A stretch of 64,000 nucleotides of DNA from an uncultured Bacteroidales bacterium (GCA_900318175.1 ONJQ01000009.1:23291-87290); one strand, 5' to 3'; shown: positions 27,533 through 36,023, counted from the stretch's first letter. A program made the numbers and translations. The notes: generated by a model from the sequence alone, not told the origin.

Positions 27533-27988
27533 TCAAGCCAAGACAGGAGGGGCTCGCAGACCATTGGCACCCAAAGTCGGTGCCGGGACAAGTGGGGCAG
27601 TACCTGAAGACCACCACACATGACGGTTGGGTTGGATGGGTACCAGAAGTTCCGGCTGGGAAAGGGGAAGAGCCAGAACGATAAATTGATTGGATTCAGC
27701 CTTGAAAAAAGCTGCCGAGGCAAAGTGGTCATCGCTGGTGGAAATCACCAGACGCGAGAGCATTTCCTGCAACAGACAGATATTGAAAGGATGATGGGAA
27801 TGATGGTCGCAGTCATTGCCATGGTTGCAGTCAAGGTGGTGGTTGCAGTCACAATGGCATGCGAGTTCGGTCTCAAATGTGAGACCCATGGCATTGCAGC
27901 AGTCATGGTGATGGTGCGGCACAACGGCATGCAGCATGATTACCGCACATGCCACAGAAACCATTATCTTTGCCATCAAATGTCTCAT
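27533..27988 (-). CDS. His/Cys-rich exported protein (DUF6769-like)
   Basis: The 151-aa product has an N-terminal hydrophobic segment (IMVSVACAVIMLHAVVP) followed directly by HHHHDCC. A dense metal-ligand cluster follows (CHCDCNHHLDCNHGNDCDHH). The C-terminal half is Pro/Leu-rich with no recognised motif. Small His-rich proteins of this shape commonly precede Bacteroidetes metal-efflux operons, and I associate it with DUF6769 from memory. It probably binds or senses periplasmic metal for the pump encoded 99 nt downstream. A -7 box lies about 55 nt upstream. The family name is less certain than the composition. Confidence 0.75.
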   Translation of the reverse strand: MRHLMAKIMVSVACAVIMLHAVVPHHHHDCCNAMGLTFETELACHCDCNHHLDCNHGNDCDHHSHHPFNICLLQEMLSRLVISTSDDHFASAAFFKAESNQFIVLALPLSQPELLVPIQPNRHVWWSSGTAPLVPAPTLGANGLRAPPVLA

Positions 27989-28040
27989 ACCTTTGATTTT
28001 ACATCATTCATGGACGCTATCCAATCCGAATAATGACGTT

Positions 28041-28049
28041 GCAAAGATA
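28041..28049 (-). promoter_or_regulatory. -7 box for the metal-efflux operon
   Basis: The minus strand reads TATCTTTGC, an exact match, just past the end of the GNAT gene and about 53 nt upstream of the His/Cys-rich protein ATG. Confidence 0.62.
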
Positions 28050-28055
28050 CGCAAA

Positions 28056-28619
28056 TTAATTGATTTGATAAAAAAGTAATCGCTCAAAACCATATTTTTC
28101 CAACCGCGAATCCTGATGGTAGCCCAATTGAAGGAGACTTTTGACGCTGGCGGGATTATAGGGAGAGACGGTTGCACACAAGAGGTTTATCCCTCTTGCT
28201 TTGGCCTCGGCAGCAAGCCGCTGGCCTAACTGAAATTGCAAGTGATGGCCGCGCCAGTCGGGACGCACAATACATATCTTGTAATTGGCAGAGGTGTACG
28301 GCTCTGCATTGATGGTGGTCAGCAACGGTGAGAGGTCTTCCGCTCCTCCCTTTTCAGGAACATACAACACTGCAAAGCCAGCCAAGAGAGACTCCAAGTG
28401 GGGTTTGTCCTTATTAACCGGAGTCGTTACTTTGCACCAAGCCCCTAAACAGAAGTGCGGCGGTTGCAGACACTCACGCCACATCTGCTCCGTGTTGCGT
28501 CGCAGCAGGTCGGGACGCTCCAAGCGGAGCAACGCCTCCTGCTCAACGGCCCTAACTTGGTCCAGATGTTCTATTCCCAAAGGGCTGAACGTGAATAAAC
28601 CTGCTCTTGTGTATGTCAT
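28056..28619 (-). CDS. GNAT-like N-acetyltransferase
   Basis: The 187-aa product has the layout of a GNAT acyltransferase. An N-terminal substrate part contains GIEHLDQVRAVEQEALLR. The central strands include LLAGFAVLYVPEKGG. The acetyl-CoA-binding region is ICIVRPDWRGHHLQFQLGQR, followed by EAKARGINLLCATVSPYNPA and SVKSLLQLGYHQDS, the end of motif A/B. The start at 28619 overlaps the upstream lipoprotein stop as ATGA; the in-frame ATG at 28667 would extend deep into that gene. Substrate is unknown. Confidence 0.8.
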   Translation of the reverse strand: MTYTRAGLFTFSPLGIEHLDQVRAVEQEALLRLERPDLLRRNTEQMWRECLQPPHFCLGAWCKVTTPVNKDKPHLESLLAGFAVLYVPEKGGAEDLSPLLTTINAEPYTSANYKICIVRPDWRGHHLQFQLGQRLAAEAKARGINLLCATVSPYNPASVKSLLQLGYHQDSRLEKYGFERLLFYQIN

Positions 28620-29224
28620 TGTCTGCTTAAATAGTCCACAAACCAGTGGTCGGTGTTGACCAACCACACTGTGCAGTCATTATGTCCATCAATATTGGCC
28701 GCAACGGTCTCAACCGCCTTGGCGGAGACTTTGCGCAACATATTGCTCCACAAGATCAACACGGTGTAACGGCTGTTTGTATTTAGTCCAGGGAGGCAAC
28801 GGCTGTATTCTGTGAACGTCATGCTCCCATGCCAGTCGGGCACCACCGTGGGCGATGGCGGAAATTGGCCAAACGACCCCTTATTGTTCCAGTCGTAGCT
28901 GAGAAGCCCCGACTGGGTGTAGCAATTGATGTGGTAGAACACCAACGAGTCTCCATCAAAGTAGAGCACCTGCACCGGCTGGGCCCGGTGTTGCATCATG
29001 GTTGTGTCGTGGTCAAGCCTTATCAGATTATCCTGTTGCTCCACCGTGGCAACAATCTGTCTACATGGCACTTTACGTTGACTCTCCGCAAGGAATGACT
29101 GCACCTTATCCTCTCGGTACTCCTTGATTTCGTCGATACCGAAGGCCACCTTGGCTATTACGGAGCATCCTGCCGCCAACGACAATGCTGCCAGCAGGAT
29201 GCCCCAAAGGATGAAACGACGCAT
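28616..29224 (-). CDS. Hypothetical lipoprotein
   Basis: The 202-aa product begins MRRFILWGILLAALSLAAGC, a clear lipobox with Cys20. The mature protein contains FGIDEIKEYREDKVQSFLAE and, later, VQVLYFDGDSLVFYHINCYT and YTVLILWSNMLRK. It resembles no enzyme I know; the Asp-rich VLYFDGDSLVF looks like a beta strand with a turn. It lies 9 nt after the SIMPL gene and is coupled to the GNAT gene by an ATGA overlap, so the three form one unit. No function is assigned. Confidence 0.75.
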   Translation of the reverse strand: MRRFILWGILLAALSLAAGCSVIAKVAFGIDEIKEYREDKVQSFLAESQRKVPCRQIVATVEQQDNLIRLDHDTTMMQHRAQPVQVLYFDGDSLVFYHINCYTQSGLLSYDWNNKGSFGQFPPSPTVVPDWHGSMTFTEYSRCLPGLNTNSRYTVLILWSNMLRKVSAKAVETVAANIDGHNDCTVWLVNTDHWFVDYLSRQ

Positions 29225-29233
29225 CCGTCAAGT

Positions 29234-29941
29234 TTATTTCAGATAGTATTCTACCGTCGTCACCACGCGGACTTTCTTCACCTGGGGGGTGTTCTCGTCA
29301 AGATCCTCCACCTCGAAATAGCCCTGCGAGGCAGTGCGCATCTTGCCAATACGGCTATGGCTGTTCTTGGCAAACTCGTCGGCAGCGGCACGGGCGTTCT
29401 CAAGGCTTTCAGCTATCATGGCAGGCTTGATGTCGTTGAGTCCGAGATACTGATAGTCAGCCCAACTGTTGGCCAGAATGTTCTGGTTCACGAGGTCGGT
29501 CTCAAGTGTCTGCTGCAACTTGCGCACCAGCTCAAGATTCTTGGTGAAGACGGTGACCGTCTGGTCGACCTGATAGCGGAAGGTTATCTGCGACACGTTG
29601 TTGGCATAAGTGTAACGGTCGTCATAACTAGCATTCCCCACCTTGATTTCATCATCCTTGAAACCTGCTTCACGCAGTTTGCTGACAATAATGTTGTTGT
29701 TCCGCTGTACGGTGCTGCGCAAGTCGGCCAGCGAGTTGTCCTTCTCACTGTAGCGGATACGCCACACCACGCGGTCGGCAGGAACCTCTTTCTCGCAGAG
29801 TCCACGCACCTTGACGGTGTCGTCGAATGATTTGAGCGTCCGCACAGCGCAGACCAACATCAAACCCAACACAAAAGCTGCGAGCACGATGCTCACGCCC
29901 TGAATCATGTTCTTTTTGAACGGTATGCTACTTCCTTTCAT
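29234..29941 (-). CDS. SIMPL domain-containing membrane-anchored protein
   Basis: The 235-aa product has one N-terminal TM helix (GVSIVLAAFVLGLMLVCAVR) and a periplasmic SIMPL (DUF541) domain. Domain landmarks are GLCEKEVPADRVVWRIRYSE, NNNIIVSKLREAGFKDDEI, a TV-rich strand QVDQTVTVFTKN, and ESLENARAAADEFAKNSHSR near the end. SIMPL proteins are secreted or membrane-anchored with no agreed biochemical role. It is the first gene of a unit that continues into the lipoprotein and GNAT genes. No -7 box was found immediately upstream. Confidence 0.88.
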   Translation of the reverse strand: MKGSSIPFKKNMIQGVSIVLAAFVLGLMLVCAVRTLKSFDDTVKVRGLCEKEVPADRVVWRIRYSEKDNSLADLRSTVQRNNNIIVSKLREAGFKDDEIKVGNASYDDRYTYANNVSQITFRYQVDQTVTVFTKNLELVRKLQQTLETDLVNQNILANSWADYQYLGLNDIKPAMIAESLENARAAADEFAKNSHSRIGKMRTASQGYFEVEDLDENTPQVKKVRVVTTVEYYLK

Positions 29942-30060
29942 AGGTATTGGAATTAATTATTTATGCATTAATAACGCGGTACCTGGCTTTTTATTGCATA
30001 CTTTACTCACCGGCCAGATATTATTCTCCTTTATCCCAAAACGGCCATTAGGATTCCGGA

Positions 30061-30219
30061 AACTCCTACGGAGTGGTTGACAAGGGGTAATATGTTGGCT
30101 ATTAAGCTAAAACTCCTACGGAGTAACTGCCGAATCGTGCTATGCGTAGGGAATCGCTCTGCCCCGTAGGGGTTTAATAGCATATCATGATGTCATACAG
30201 CCATATTCTCCGTAGGAGA
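30061..30219. repeat. Cluster of short CTCCTACGGAG palindromic repeats in a 371-nt spacer
   Basis: AACTCCTACGGAGT occurs at 30061-30074 and 30111-30124. CCCCGTAGGGG is at 30162-30172 and the inverted form CTCCGTAGGAG at 30208-30218; a partial GCGTAGGG is near 30144. All share the near-palindromic CCTACGG/CCGTAGG core. The rest of the 29942-30312 spacer has no gene that I can support. Confidence 0.75.
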
Positions 30220-30312
30220 TTTCGAGCAGGTACAATCCAATGACCAATATGGGTTCAATACTGCCTGTCACCCCGGCGGTGTTGGGCAAAGGCGGTGCCG
30301 CATGGGGCACGG

Positions 30313-31455
30313 CTATTCCACCACCAGTTTCTCGATAGCAGTTGTCCGGTCAGTTTTCATCCTCACAGCGTAGGTGCCTCTTGGCAGATGGCTGATGTCG
30401 AGTGTCACGCTCTGTGTCATGTCCCCGCAGGTGCGGCGGATAAGTGTCCGTCCGTTCATGTCAATCACTTCGAGGTGGAGTATACCCTCCTCCGATGTCA
30501 CATTCACTTTATCCCTCGCGGGATTGGGCTGCACCCTCATGCTGCTCTGTCCGTTTGCCTGGTCAATGTCATTGGTCTGGAGGATGGGGAAGTACGCTTG
30601 TTCGAATGGAGTCATCAGCCTTGTGCTGTCCCAGTCGGGTATGGTAGTGTATATTTCATGTCGGTTGTAAATGTTGTACAGACCCAATACAGTGTCACTA
30701 CAAAAATTTATATAAGGGTCGAACCCCGGTATACGACATTCGTCCGGGATTCTTTCACGATGGAGTGAGAATAATTCTTGGCGGTCGGCAGCCAGTGATG
30801 CCTTATCCCCCTCGCGCAGAGCAGCTATTGTGTTAAATTTTTCAATCATTATGATGATAAAGAAGCCTCTCACTGTCACAGGCTGGTCGAAGTAGAATTC
30901 ATGGAAATACTTGTAGTAGTTTATGGGGTCGGTCGGGTCGTATGAGTCATAGATCGGATCGGAGCCTTGGTAGATGGGATATTTCATTATGATATCGGGT
31001 TCTTTTCCCCTGTCTATGTGGAAGGTCTGCTCTTTCACCACTTGCAACTCCGGGGTTCCAAAGCTCGCCTTGTAGATAACCACAGTGACATCATGGTCCT
31101 TGTCCAACTCGTAAGAAAACTCTTTTAATTCTTGATTTCTACAAAAGAGCGAAACGGCTACCCCTTTTATGGTCACGGTCTTTGTGCTGTCTTCCCCTTT
31201 GAATAAAAAGGGGCATCCAATTGCCCAGGGATCTGGGACAGAATCGCATATTTTGGGAAGAAAAATGCTTTCGGTATGGATTTGATGAGGCGAGAATCCC
31301 CGGTAGGGTGTGATTTTCTCAGGGCATGGTATTTCTTGGTATAAGTAATTGGGGTTAGGGTAATCAACTATCGGTTGCCATTGCGCCATAGCGTCATTCA
31401 TGGCTGCTGCCATTGCTATCATGGATAGTAATGTGTAAAGATATTTGTTGTTCAT
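30313..31455 (-). CDS. Secreted protein with T9SS type A sorting domain
   Basis: The 380-aa product has a signal peptide ending NDAMAQW. The body has no catalytic motif that I recognise and looks beta-rich (TVTIKGVAVSLFCRNQE, YKASFGTPELQVVKEQTFH). The last ~75 residues form a T9SS C-terminal domain: MRVQPNPARDKVNVTS, LEVIDMNGRTLIRR and LPRGTYAVRMKTD, ending AIEKLVVE. It should be exported by Sec, then across the outer membrane by T9SS, and anchored at the surface. It is encoded 63 nt after a second secreted protein on the same strand; the two could be co-expressed. Confidence 0.85.
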   Translation of the reverse strand: MNNKYLYTLLSMIAMAAAMNDAMAQWQPIVDYPNPNYLYQEIPCPEKITPYRGFSPHQIHTESIFLPKICDSVPDPWAIGCPFLFKGEDSTKTVTIKGVAVSLFCRNQELKEFSYELDKDHDVTVVIYKASFGTPELQVVKEQTFHIDRGKEPDIIMKYPIYQGSDPIYDSYDPTDPINYYKYFHEFYFDQPVTVRGFFIIIMIEKFNTIAALREGDKASLAADRQELFSLHRERIPDECRIPGFDPYINFCSDTVLGLYNIYNRHEIYTTIPDWDSTRLMTPFEQAYFPILQTNDIDQANGQSSMRVQPNPARDKVNVTSEEGILHLEVIDMNGRTLIRRTCGDMTQSVTLDISHLPRGTYAVRMKTDRTTAIEKLVVE

Positions 31456-31518
31456 AACGCGTGATTATATGACGATTGTTGTTTATTTAATCTTATTATT
31501 GTGATGATGTTATTATTT

Positions 31519-32853
31519 TTACTGTGGGCATTGGGGATTTAACTGATGTAATACTGTATTGTTCATCGCTGTACCGAATAATAATTGATGAGGCTCATCT
31601 TTCCCCTTGGTGTCGGTGTGCATGGTGTAGGTGGTGTCGGTAAACATGTCTGTGGTGTAGGATTGGAAGCAATCGGTTGAGTAAGTGGCTGCAGGCAGCG
31701 TGCTGAAGTCGAGCATGATCCATCCTTCCCTCTCAGCGGCCATGAATCCGTTGGGTGGAACAGGGTGCAACGAGGAGTAATGGAGAGGATTGGCAGAAGG
31801 GTAGAGTGCGTTAGAATAGTAATAATATTGAGGTACGTACAGCCAAGATGTAGGGTAGGGGTTTAAACGGTAGAATTGGCCGCGGCCAAGTAAGATAGAG
31901 TCGATAAGCATCAGTTCTCTGCGGTTGTTCAAGTATGCCATGTCTGGTGGGGGAGCAAAAGAAGCAAGGTCGGAAAGCATCATCCCGCAGTATTGATTGT
32001 AGTCCATTAGGCCTGTGGCCGCGGAGAGGGTGAAAAGCCGTAGTGCTGTGTAGGGCGTTTTTCGGCAGTATGAAGCCATGATTACAGAGTCGTTGTTCAA
32101 CGCAGACATGCATATACCGCTGGCAAAAGTATCGGGGCAAGGGTACCAGTGCTGAATTTCGAAGTAAGGCAGGAAATTGATAGCGGGAGTGCCGACTGGC
32201 ACACGCCGCAGGGTTAGCGTATTCAAGAGTGGGTTGTCGGTACCGGCCACTACGAAATAGTTGTCCGTCTTGACAACGTCCCAATACAATTCATCTTTAT
32301 CTCCCATAAAGAATAGTCGGCAAGTTCCGGGTCCATGGTAGTTTTCCACATAAAGGACATGGTCTGCCCCTTTCGTGTCGGGGTCATGGTAAATGCTTTC
32401 CAGCCCAATGGCAATGATATTTTCCGCTCGTTTCTCCCCGTTGACGGCCATTCGGTTCAGGACAGCGAGCCCGAGTTTGTTCATGTCGTAATAAAAAGTG
32501 ATGTTGCCCGTGCCGGCCACGAGGTTCGGAATACCGAAGTGACCAAGCAGTGCCGTATGGCTGTTGGTGTTGGTGCCGCAAAAGTAGGCAGTTGTGTCAA
32601 TGATGTGGAAATCTTTGATTGACCATCCGTCGGGAACCTTTACACGGTAAGTAAGCGCTCCGGGGTCGAAAACGCTAAAGTAAACAAACCATCCTGTGCC
32701 TCCCGATTCTTCAACATACGCAATGTTGTTCTGGCGGATAATTCCATGGTCTGGATTAACGATGGAGTTGGTCGTAATATAGTCTTGTGCTGACACATTC
32801 GCAACAGAGACTAACGCCAGAATGATACTGATAAGAAATAGCTTTTTTTTCAT
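31519..32853 (-). CDS. Secreted hypothetical protein
   Basis: The 444-aa product starts with MKKKLFLISIILALVSVANV and signal cleavage after VSAQD. The body is beta-rich and propeller-like (GGTGWFVYFSVFDPGALTYR, VLYVENYHGPGTCRLFFMGD), with repeated Tyr/Pro segments. It ends ...NTVLHQLNPQCPQ with no T9SS sorting domain, which separates it from the cargo protein encoded next to it. It could be periplasmic, or lack a domain lost by truncation. An AT-rich 455-nt spacer with a -7 box lies upstream. No function is assigned. Confidence 0.75.
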   Translation of the reverse strand: MKKKLFLISIILALVSVANVSAQDYITTNSIVNPDHGIIRQNNIAYVEESGGTGWFVYFSVFDPGALTYRVKVPDGWSIKDFHIIDTTAYFCGTNTNSHTALLGHFGIPNLVAGTGNITFYYDMNKLGLAVLNRMAVNGEKRAENIIAIGLESIYHDPDTKGADHVLYVENYHGPGTCRLFFMGDKDELYWDVVKTDNYFVVAGTDNPLLNTLTLRRVPVGTPAINFLPYFEIQHWYPCPDTFASGICMSALNNDSVIMASYCRKTPYTALRLFTLSAATGLMDYNQYCGMMLSDLASFAPPPDMAYLNNRRELMLIDSILLGRGQFYRLNPYPTSWLYVPQYYYYSNALYPSANPLHYSSLHPVPPNGFMAAEREGWIMLDFSTLPAATYSTDCFQSYTTDMFTDTTYTMHTDTKGKDEPHQLLFGTAMNNTVLHQLNPQCPQ

Positions 32854-32948
32854 TTTTTATGGTATATAAGTTGTATGGTAAAATATAAATTGTTATTAAT
32901 ATGTATTTTATATGAGTGGAATGGGTGTAATAATATATTTTTGTATCT

Positions 32949-32957
32949 GCAAATATA
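32949..32957 (-). promoter_or_regulatory. -7 box for the secreted-protein pair
   Basis: The minus strand reads TATATTTGC, matching TAnnTTTGC, about 95 nt before the ATG at 32853. The surrounding 32854-33256 spacer is strongly AT-rich and shows no reading frame worth calling. Confidence 0.5.
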
Positions 32958-33256
32958 CATTTTTTTTCTATTCGCCAAATAGTTTCTTTGATTCTTAACC
33001 CCAATCGGTCGTTAAATATGATATGATTTGTACATAAATGCAATGCTTTACGATGTCATTTTTCTTATGACCGCCATTGACAGTTTGTTTACTACGAGTG
33101 TACCATATTTCCCTTTCCTAATGACCGATATGGGATAAACAGAAATAATAAAGACAATCTATCAAATCATACTATAGCCAACAATAATGACCCAAATCAG
33201 TCAATAGCGTTGAATGGCAGTCCTTTCCGATTATATCTCTCGCAAAACCATAGAAA

Positions 33257-33283
33257 ATGGGGCGCCCTTTCGGACAGCCCCAT
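33257..33283 (-). terminator. Probable terminator after hutU
   Basis: ATGGGGC (33257-33263) pairs with GCCCCAT (33277-33283). On the minus strand the stem is followed by TTTTC. It lies 26 nt past the hutU stop. Confidence 0.55.
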
Positions 33284-33308
33284 CTTTGTTACTCTATCTT
33301 GCTTGAGC

Positions 33309-35309
33309 TTAGAACAGGCCTTCGAGGAGGTTATCGTCCACCAAATTGGGCATGGTGACCTTCAACTCGGGGCAGATGTCCATGGCGCGCTTGATGGCGA
33401 ACATGGCACCCTCGTTGCGGGCCCAGCTGCGGCGGCTGATGCCGTTGTTCACATCCCAGTGGAGCATCATGCGCAGACGGCGGTCGCAAGCCTCGCTGCC
33501 GTCCAGCACCATACCGAAGCCGCCGTTCATCACTTCGCCCCAGCCTACACCGCCACCATTGTGGATGCTGACCCACGTGGCTCCGCGGAAGCTGTCGCCA
33601 ATGACGTTCTGCACGGCCATATCGGCGCAACGGTTACTGCCGTCGTAAATGTTGCTGGTCTCACGGAAGGGGCTGTCGGTACCGCTCACGTCGTGGTGGT
33701 CACGACCAAGGACGATAGGAGCGGATATCTCGCCCTTCTTGATGGCCTCGTTGAAGCGGGCTGCAATCTTGGTGCGGCCCTCGCAGTCGGCATAGAGGAT
33801 ACGGGCCTGGCTGCCAACTACCAGGTGGTTTTCCTTGGCACCCTTGATCCACTGGATATTGTCGTGCATCTGCTGCTGAATCTCGGCGGGGGCTGTGGCT
33901 GCTATTTCGCCCAGCACCTCCATAGCGATATGGTCGCTCTTGTCGAGGTCCTCGGGTTTGCCGCTGGTGCAGACCCAACGGAAGGGACCGAAGCCGTAGT
34001 CGAAGCACATGGGGCCCATGATGTCCTGCACGTATGAGGGATAGCGGAAAGCACTGTGGTCTTCATTCCAGATGTCGGCACCGGCGCGGCTGCTCTCCAG
34101 CAGGAAGGCGTTGCCATAGTCGAAGAAGTACATACCCTTGGCAGTAAGTTTGTTGACGGCTGCCACATGACGGCGCAACGACTCCTGAACTTTCTCCTTG
34201 AAGAGTTCGGGCTTTTCGGCCATCATCACCTTGGCATCCTCGAAGCTGACACCCACGGGATAGTAGCCACCGGCCCAGGGATTGTGCAGCGAGGTCTGGT
34301 CGGAGCCGAGATCCACCTGGATGCCCTTCTCTGCGCAGTATTCCCAAAGGTCAACCACGTTGCCCTGATAGGCAAACGAGCGGGCAATCTTCTGCTCGCG
34401 GGCTTTGTTCACAGCCACAAAGAGCTCGTCGAGGTCGGCGTGCACTTCGTCCACCCAGCCTTGGTCATAGCGCTTCTGCGTGGCGGCGGGGTTGATTTCA
34501 GCGGTGATGCTCACCACCCCTGCAATGTCGCCAGCCTTGGGCTGTGCGCCGCTCATGCCACCGAGGCCGGCGGTGATGAACAGCTTGCCAGCCGTGCCGC
34601 CGCCCAGCTTACGGGCTGCGTTCAGCACGGTGATGGTGGTGCCATGCACGATGCCCTGCGGGCCGATGTACATATAGCTGCCAGCAGTCATCTGGCCGTA
34701 CTGCGTCACGCCGAGAGCGTTGTAGCGCTCCCAATCGTCGGGCTTGCTGTAGTTGGGAATCATCATGCCGTTGGTCACCACCACGCGGGGAGCATCCTTG
34801 TGCGAAGGATAGAGCCCCATCGGGTGGCCGCTGTACATAACAAGGGTCTGCTCGTCGGTCATCTCGCTCAGATACTTCATCACCAGGCGGTACTGGGCCC
34901 AGTTCTGGAACACGGCGCCGTTTCCGCCGTAGGTAATCAGCTCGTGCGGATGCTGTGCCACTGCGGGGTCCAGATTGTTCTGAATCATCAGCATAATGGC
35001 GGCAGCCTGACGGCACTTGGCCGGATACTCGTCAATGGGGCGGGCATACATCTTGTAGGTGGGGCGCAGACGATACATATAAATGCGGCCATATTTCTTC
35101 AACTCCTCTGCAAACTCGGGAGCCAGCATCGCATGGTCCTTCGGGTCAAAATAACGAAGGGCGTTGCGGATGGCCAGTTTCTTCTCTGCAGGGGTGAGGA
35201 TGTCCTTGCGCTTGGGCGCATGGTTCACTGTGGGGTCATAAGGCTGCGGTTCGGGCAGGGGATTAGGAATACCCTGACGCAATTCATTTTGGAATTCTTC
35301 GAGTGTCAT
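33309..35309 (-). CDS. hutU: Urocanate hydratase
   Basis: The 666-aa enzyme converts urocanate to imidazolonepropionate in histidine degradation, using a tightly bound NAD. Family blocks are ITYGGNGAVFQNWAQYRLVM, QTLVMYSGHPMGLYPSH, NALGVTQYGQMTAGSYMYIG, GLGGMSGAQPKAG (NAD-binding Gly-rich) and DLGSDQTSLHNPWAGGYYPV. The C-terminal part has HNGGGVGWGEVMNGGFGMV. The length agrees with Bacteroidetes HutU. No hutH, hutI or formimidoyltransferase gene is in this window, so it is not in a full hut operon here. It lies 27 nt downstream of a broken toxin-antitoxin locus. Confidence 0.96.
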   Translation of the reverse strand: MTLEEFQNELRQGIPNPLPEPQPYDPTVNHAPKRKDILTPAEKKLAIRNALRYFDPKDHAMLAPEFAEELKKYGRIYMYRLRPTYKMYARPIDEYPAKCRQAAAIMLMIQNNLDPAVAQHPHELITYGGNGAVFQNWAQYRLVMKYLSEMTDEQTLVMYSGHPMGLYPSHKDAPRVVVTNGMMIPNYSKPDDWERYNALGVTQYGQMTAGSYMYIGPQGIVHGTTITVLNAARKLGGGTAGKLFITAGLGGMSGAQPKAGDIAGVVSITAEINPAATQKRYDQGWVDEVHADLDELFVAVNKAREQKIARSFAYQGNVVDLWEYCAEKGIQVDLGSDQTSLHNPWAGGYYPVGVSFEDAKVMMAEKPELFKEKVQESLRRHVAAVNKLTAKGMYFFDYGNAFLLESSRAGADIWNEDHSAFRYPSYVQDIMGPMCFDYGFGPFRWVCTSGKPEDLDKSDHIAMEVLGEIAATAPAEIQQQMHDNIQWIKGAKENHLVVGSQARILYADCEGRTKIAARFNEAIKKGEISAPIVLGRDHHDVSGTDSPFRETSNIYDGSNRCADMAVQNVIGDSFRGATWVSIHNGGGVGWGEVMNGGFGMVLDGSEACDRRLRMMLHWDVNNGISRRSWARNEGAMFAIKRAMDICPELKVTMPNLVDDNLLEGLF

Positions 35310-35336
35310 ATTAGTTTATTTTATTTTTTATTCATT

Positions 35337-35441
35337 TCAAAAATCGTCAATACTCCTCACACCCTCGGTACGTTCAATAATCGTATTGACCAACCGACTG
35401 ACTTGATTCAGTGCATTCATTGCAAGCTCATGGTCAAACAT
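35337..35441 (-). pseudogene. Truncated HEPN (HepT/DUF86-like) toxin remnant
   Basis: A 34-codon frame begins at an ATG (35441) overlapping the antitoxin stop. It encodes MFDHELAMNALNQVSRLVNT followed by IIERTEGVRSIDDF and a stop. This is the start expected of a HEPN-domain partner of an MNT nucleotidyltransferase. A normal protein is ~110-130 aa and carries the Rx4-6H ribonuclease motif near its C-terminus; here that part is missing, and hutU begins 27 nt later. The remnant is therefore probably inactive. The call rests on position and a short stretch of similarity from memory. Confidence 0.6.
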
Positions 35442-35727
35442 ACCGTCCCTCCTTCATAATGCGACTACGAAGTACAGCATTCATGTTGTCATGTACACGG
35501 ACAATATCCACGCTGCAACCAAACAACTTTTTCAATTCCGATTGCAACATATCGACAGTAAGCAACGATAATGCCCGTCCTTCATAATAGATGTCGACAT
35601 CGCTCTCCTCCATCTGTTCGCCACGAGCCGCTGAGCCAAATACACCAATCTTACTGATACCGTATCGGTCAGCAGCATAGGGTTTGTACTGTCCCAGCAA
35701 CGTCAGAATATCATCCGTCGTTCTCAT
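35434..35727 (-). CDS. MNT-type nucleotidyltransferase (MntA-like antitoxin)
   Basis: The 97-aa product has the minimal nucleotidyltransferase signature: G31-S32-A-A-R-G, followed by SDVDIYYEG (D43 and D45), and a third acidic residue D74 in CSVDIVRV. Proteins of this type neutralise HEPN toxins by adding AMP, and their genes usually overlap the toxin gene, as seen here. The ATG at 35727 is chosen; the upstream TTG at 35739 falls within the -7 box TATTTTTGC (35736-35744), so the mRNA may be nearly leaderless. Its partner is truncated, leaving an orphan. Confidence 0.85.
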   Translation of the reverse strand: MRTTDDILTLLGQYKPYAADRYGISKIGVFGSAARGEQMEESDVDIYYEGRALSLLTVDMLQSELKKLFGCSVDIVRVHDNMNAVLRSRIMKEGRYV

Positions 35728-35735
35728 TTCAAATT

Positions 35736-35744
35736 GCAAAAATA
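35736..35744 (-). promoter_or_regulatory. -7 box for the MNT antitoxin gene
   Basis: The minus strand reads TATTTTTGC, a match to the consensus, ending 8 nt from the chosen ATG. The remainder of the 35745-35930 spacer shows no gene. Confidence 0.45.
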
Positions 35745-35930
35745 CGAATAATTATTGGAACAGCCAAAATATTATTTATAGAATTCTTCCAACCCTAAAC
35801 GCATTTATTTGTAATTATGTGATTCAAAAAGCAAGACTACGAATATTATTCGATACAGCCAGGATTTTCTTCCACCGGGGGAGTGCTGATGTTTAAGGCG
35901 GTGAAAACCATCTCCTTCGACCTTTGAAAA

Positions 35931-35987
35931 ACGCCCGTTCAACGCTCCTTCAATATTGATTCAATATAGAACGGGCGTTGAACGGGC
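35931..35987 (-). terminator. Hairpin terminator after the subtilisin gene, with repeated GAACGGGC units
   Basis: GCCCGTTCAACG (35933-35944) pairs perfectly over 12 bp with 35976-35987. A second GAACGGGC copy at 35970-35977 offers an alternative pairing. On the minus strand the left arm is followed by TTTTTC. It lies 37 nt past the stop at 36024 and ends the seven-gene operon. Confidence 0.6.
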
Positions 35988-36023
35988 ATTTATGATTGGT
36001 CCAAGAAATGGATCAACAATAGC

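Noticed and set aside
30061-30219. Possible CRISPR array
   Set aside because: Repeats are only 11-14 bp, occur in both orientations and have uneven spacing, and no cas gene is present.
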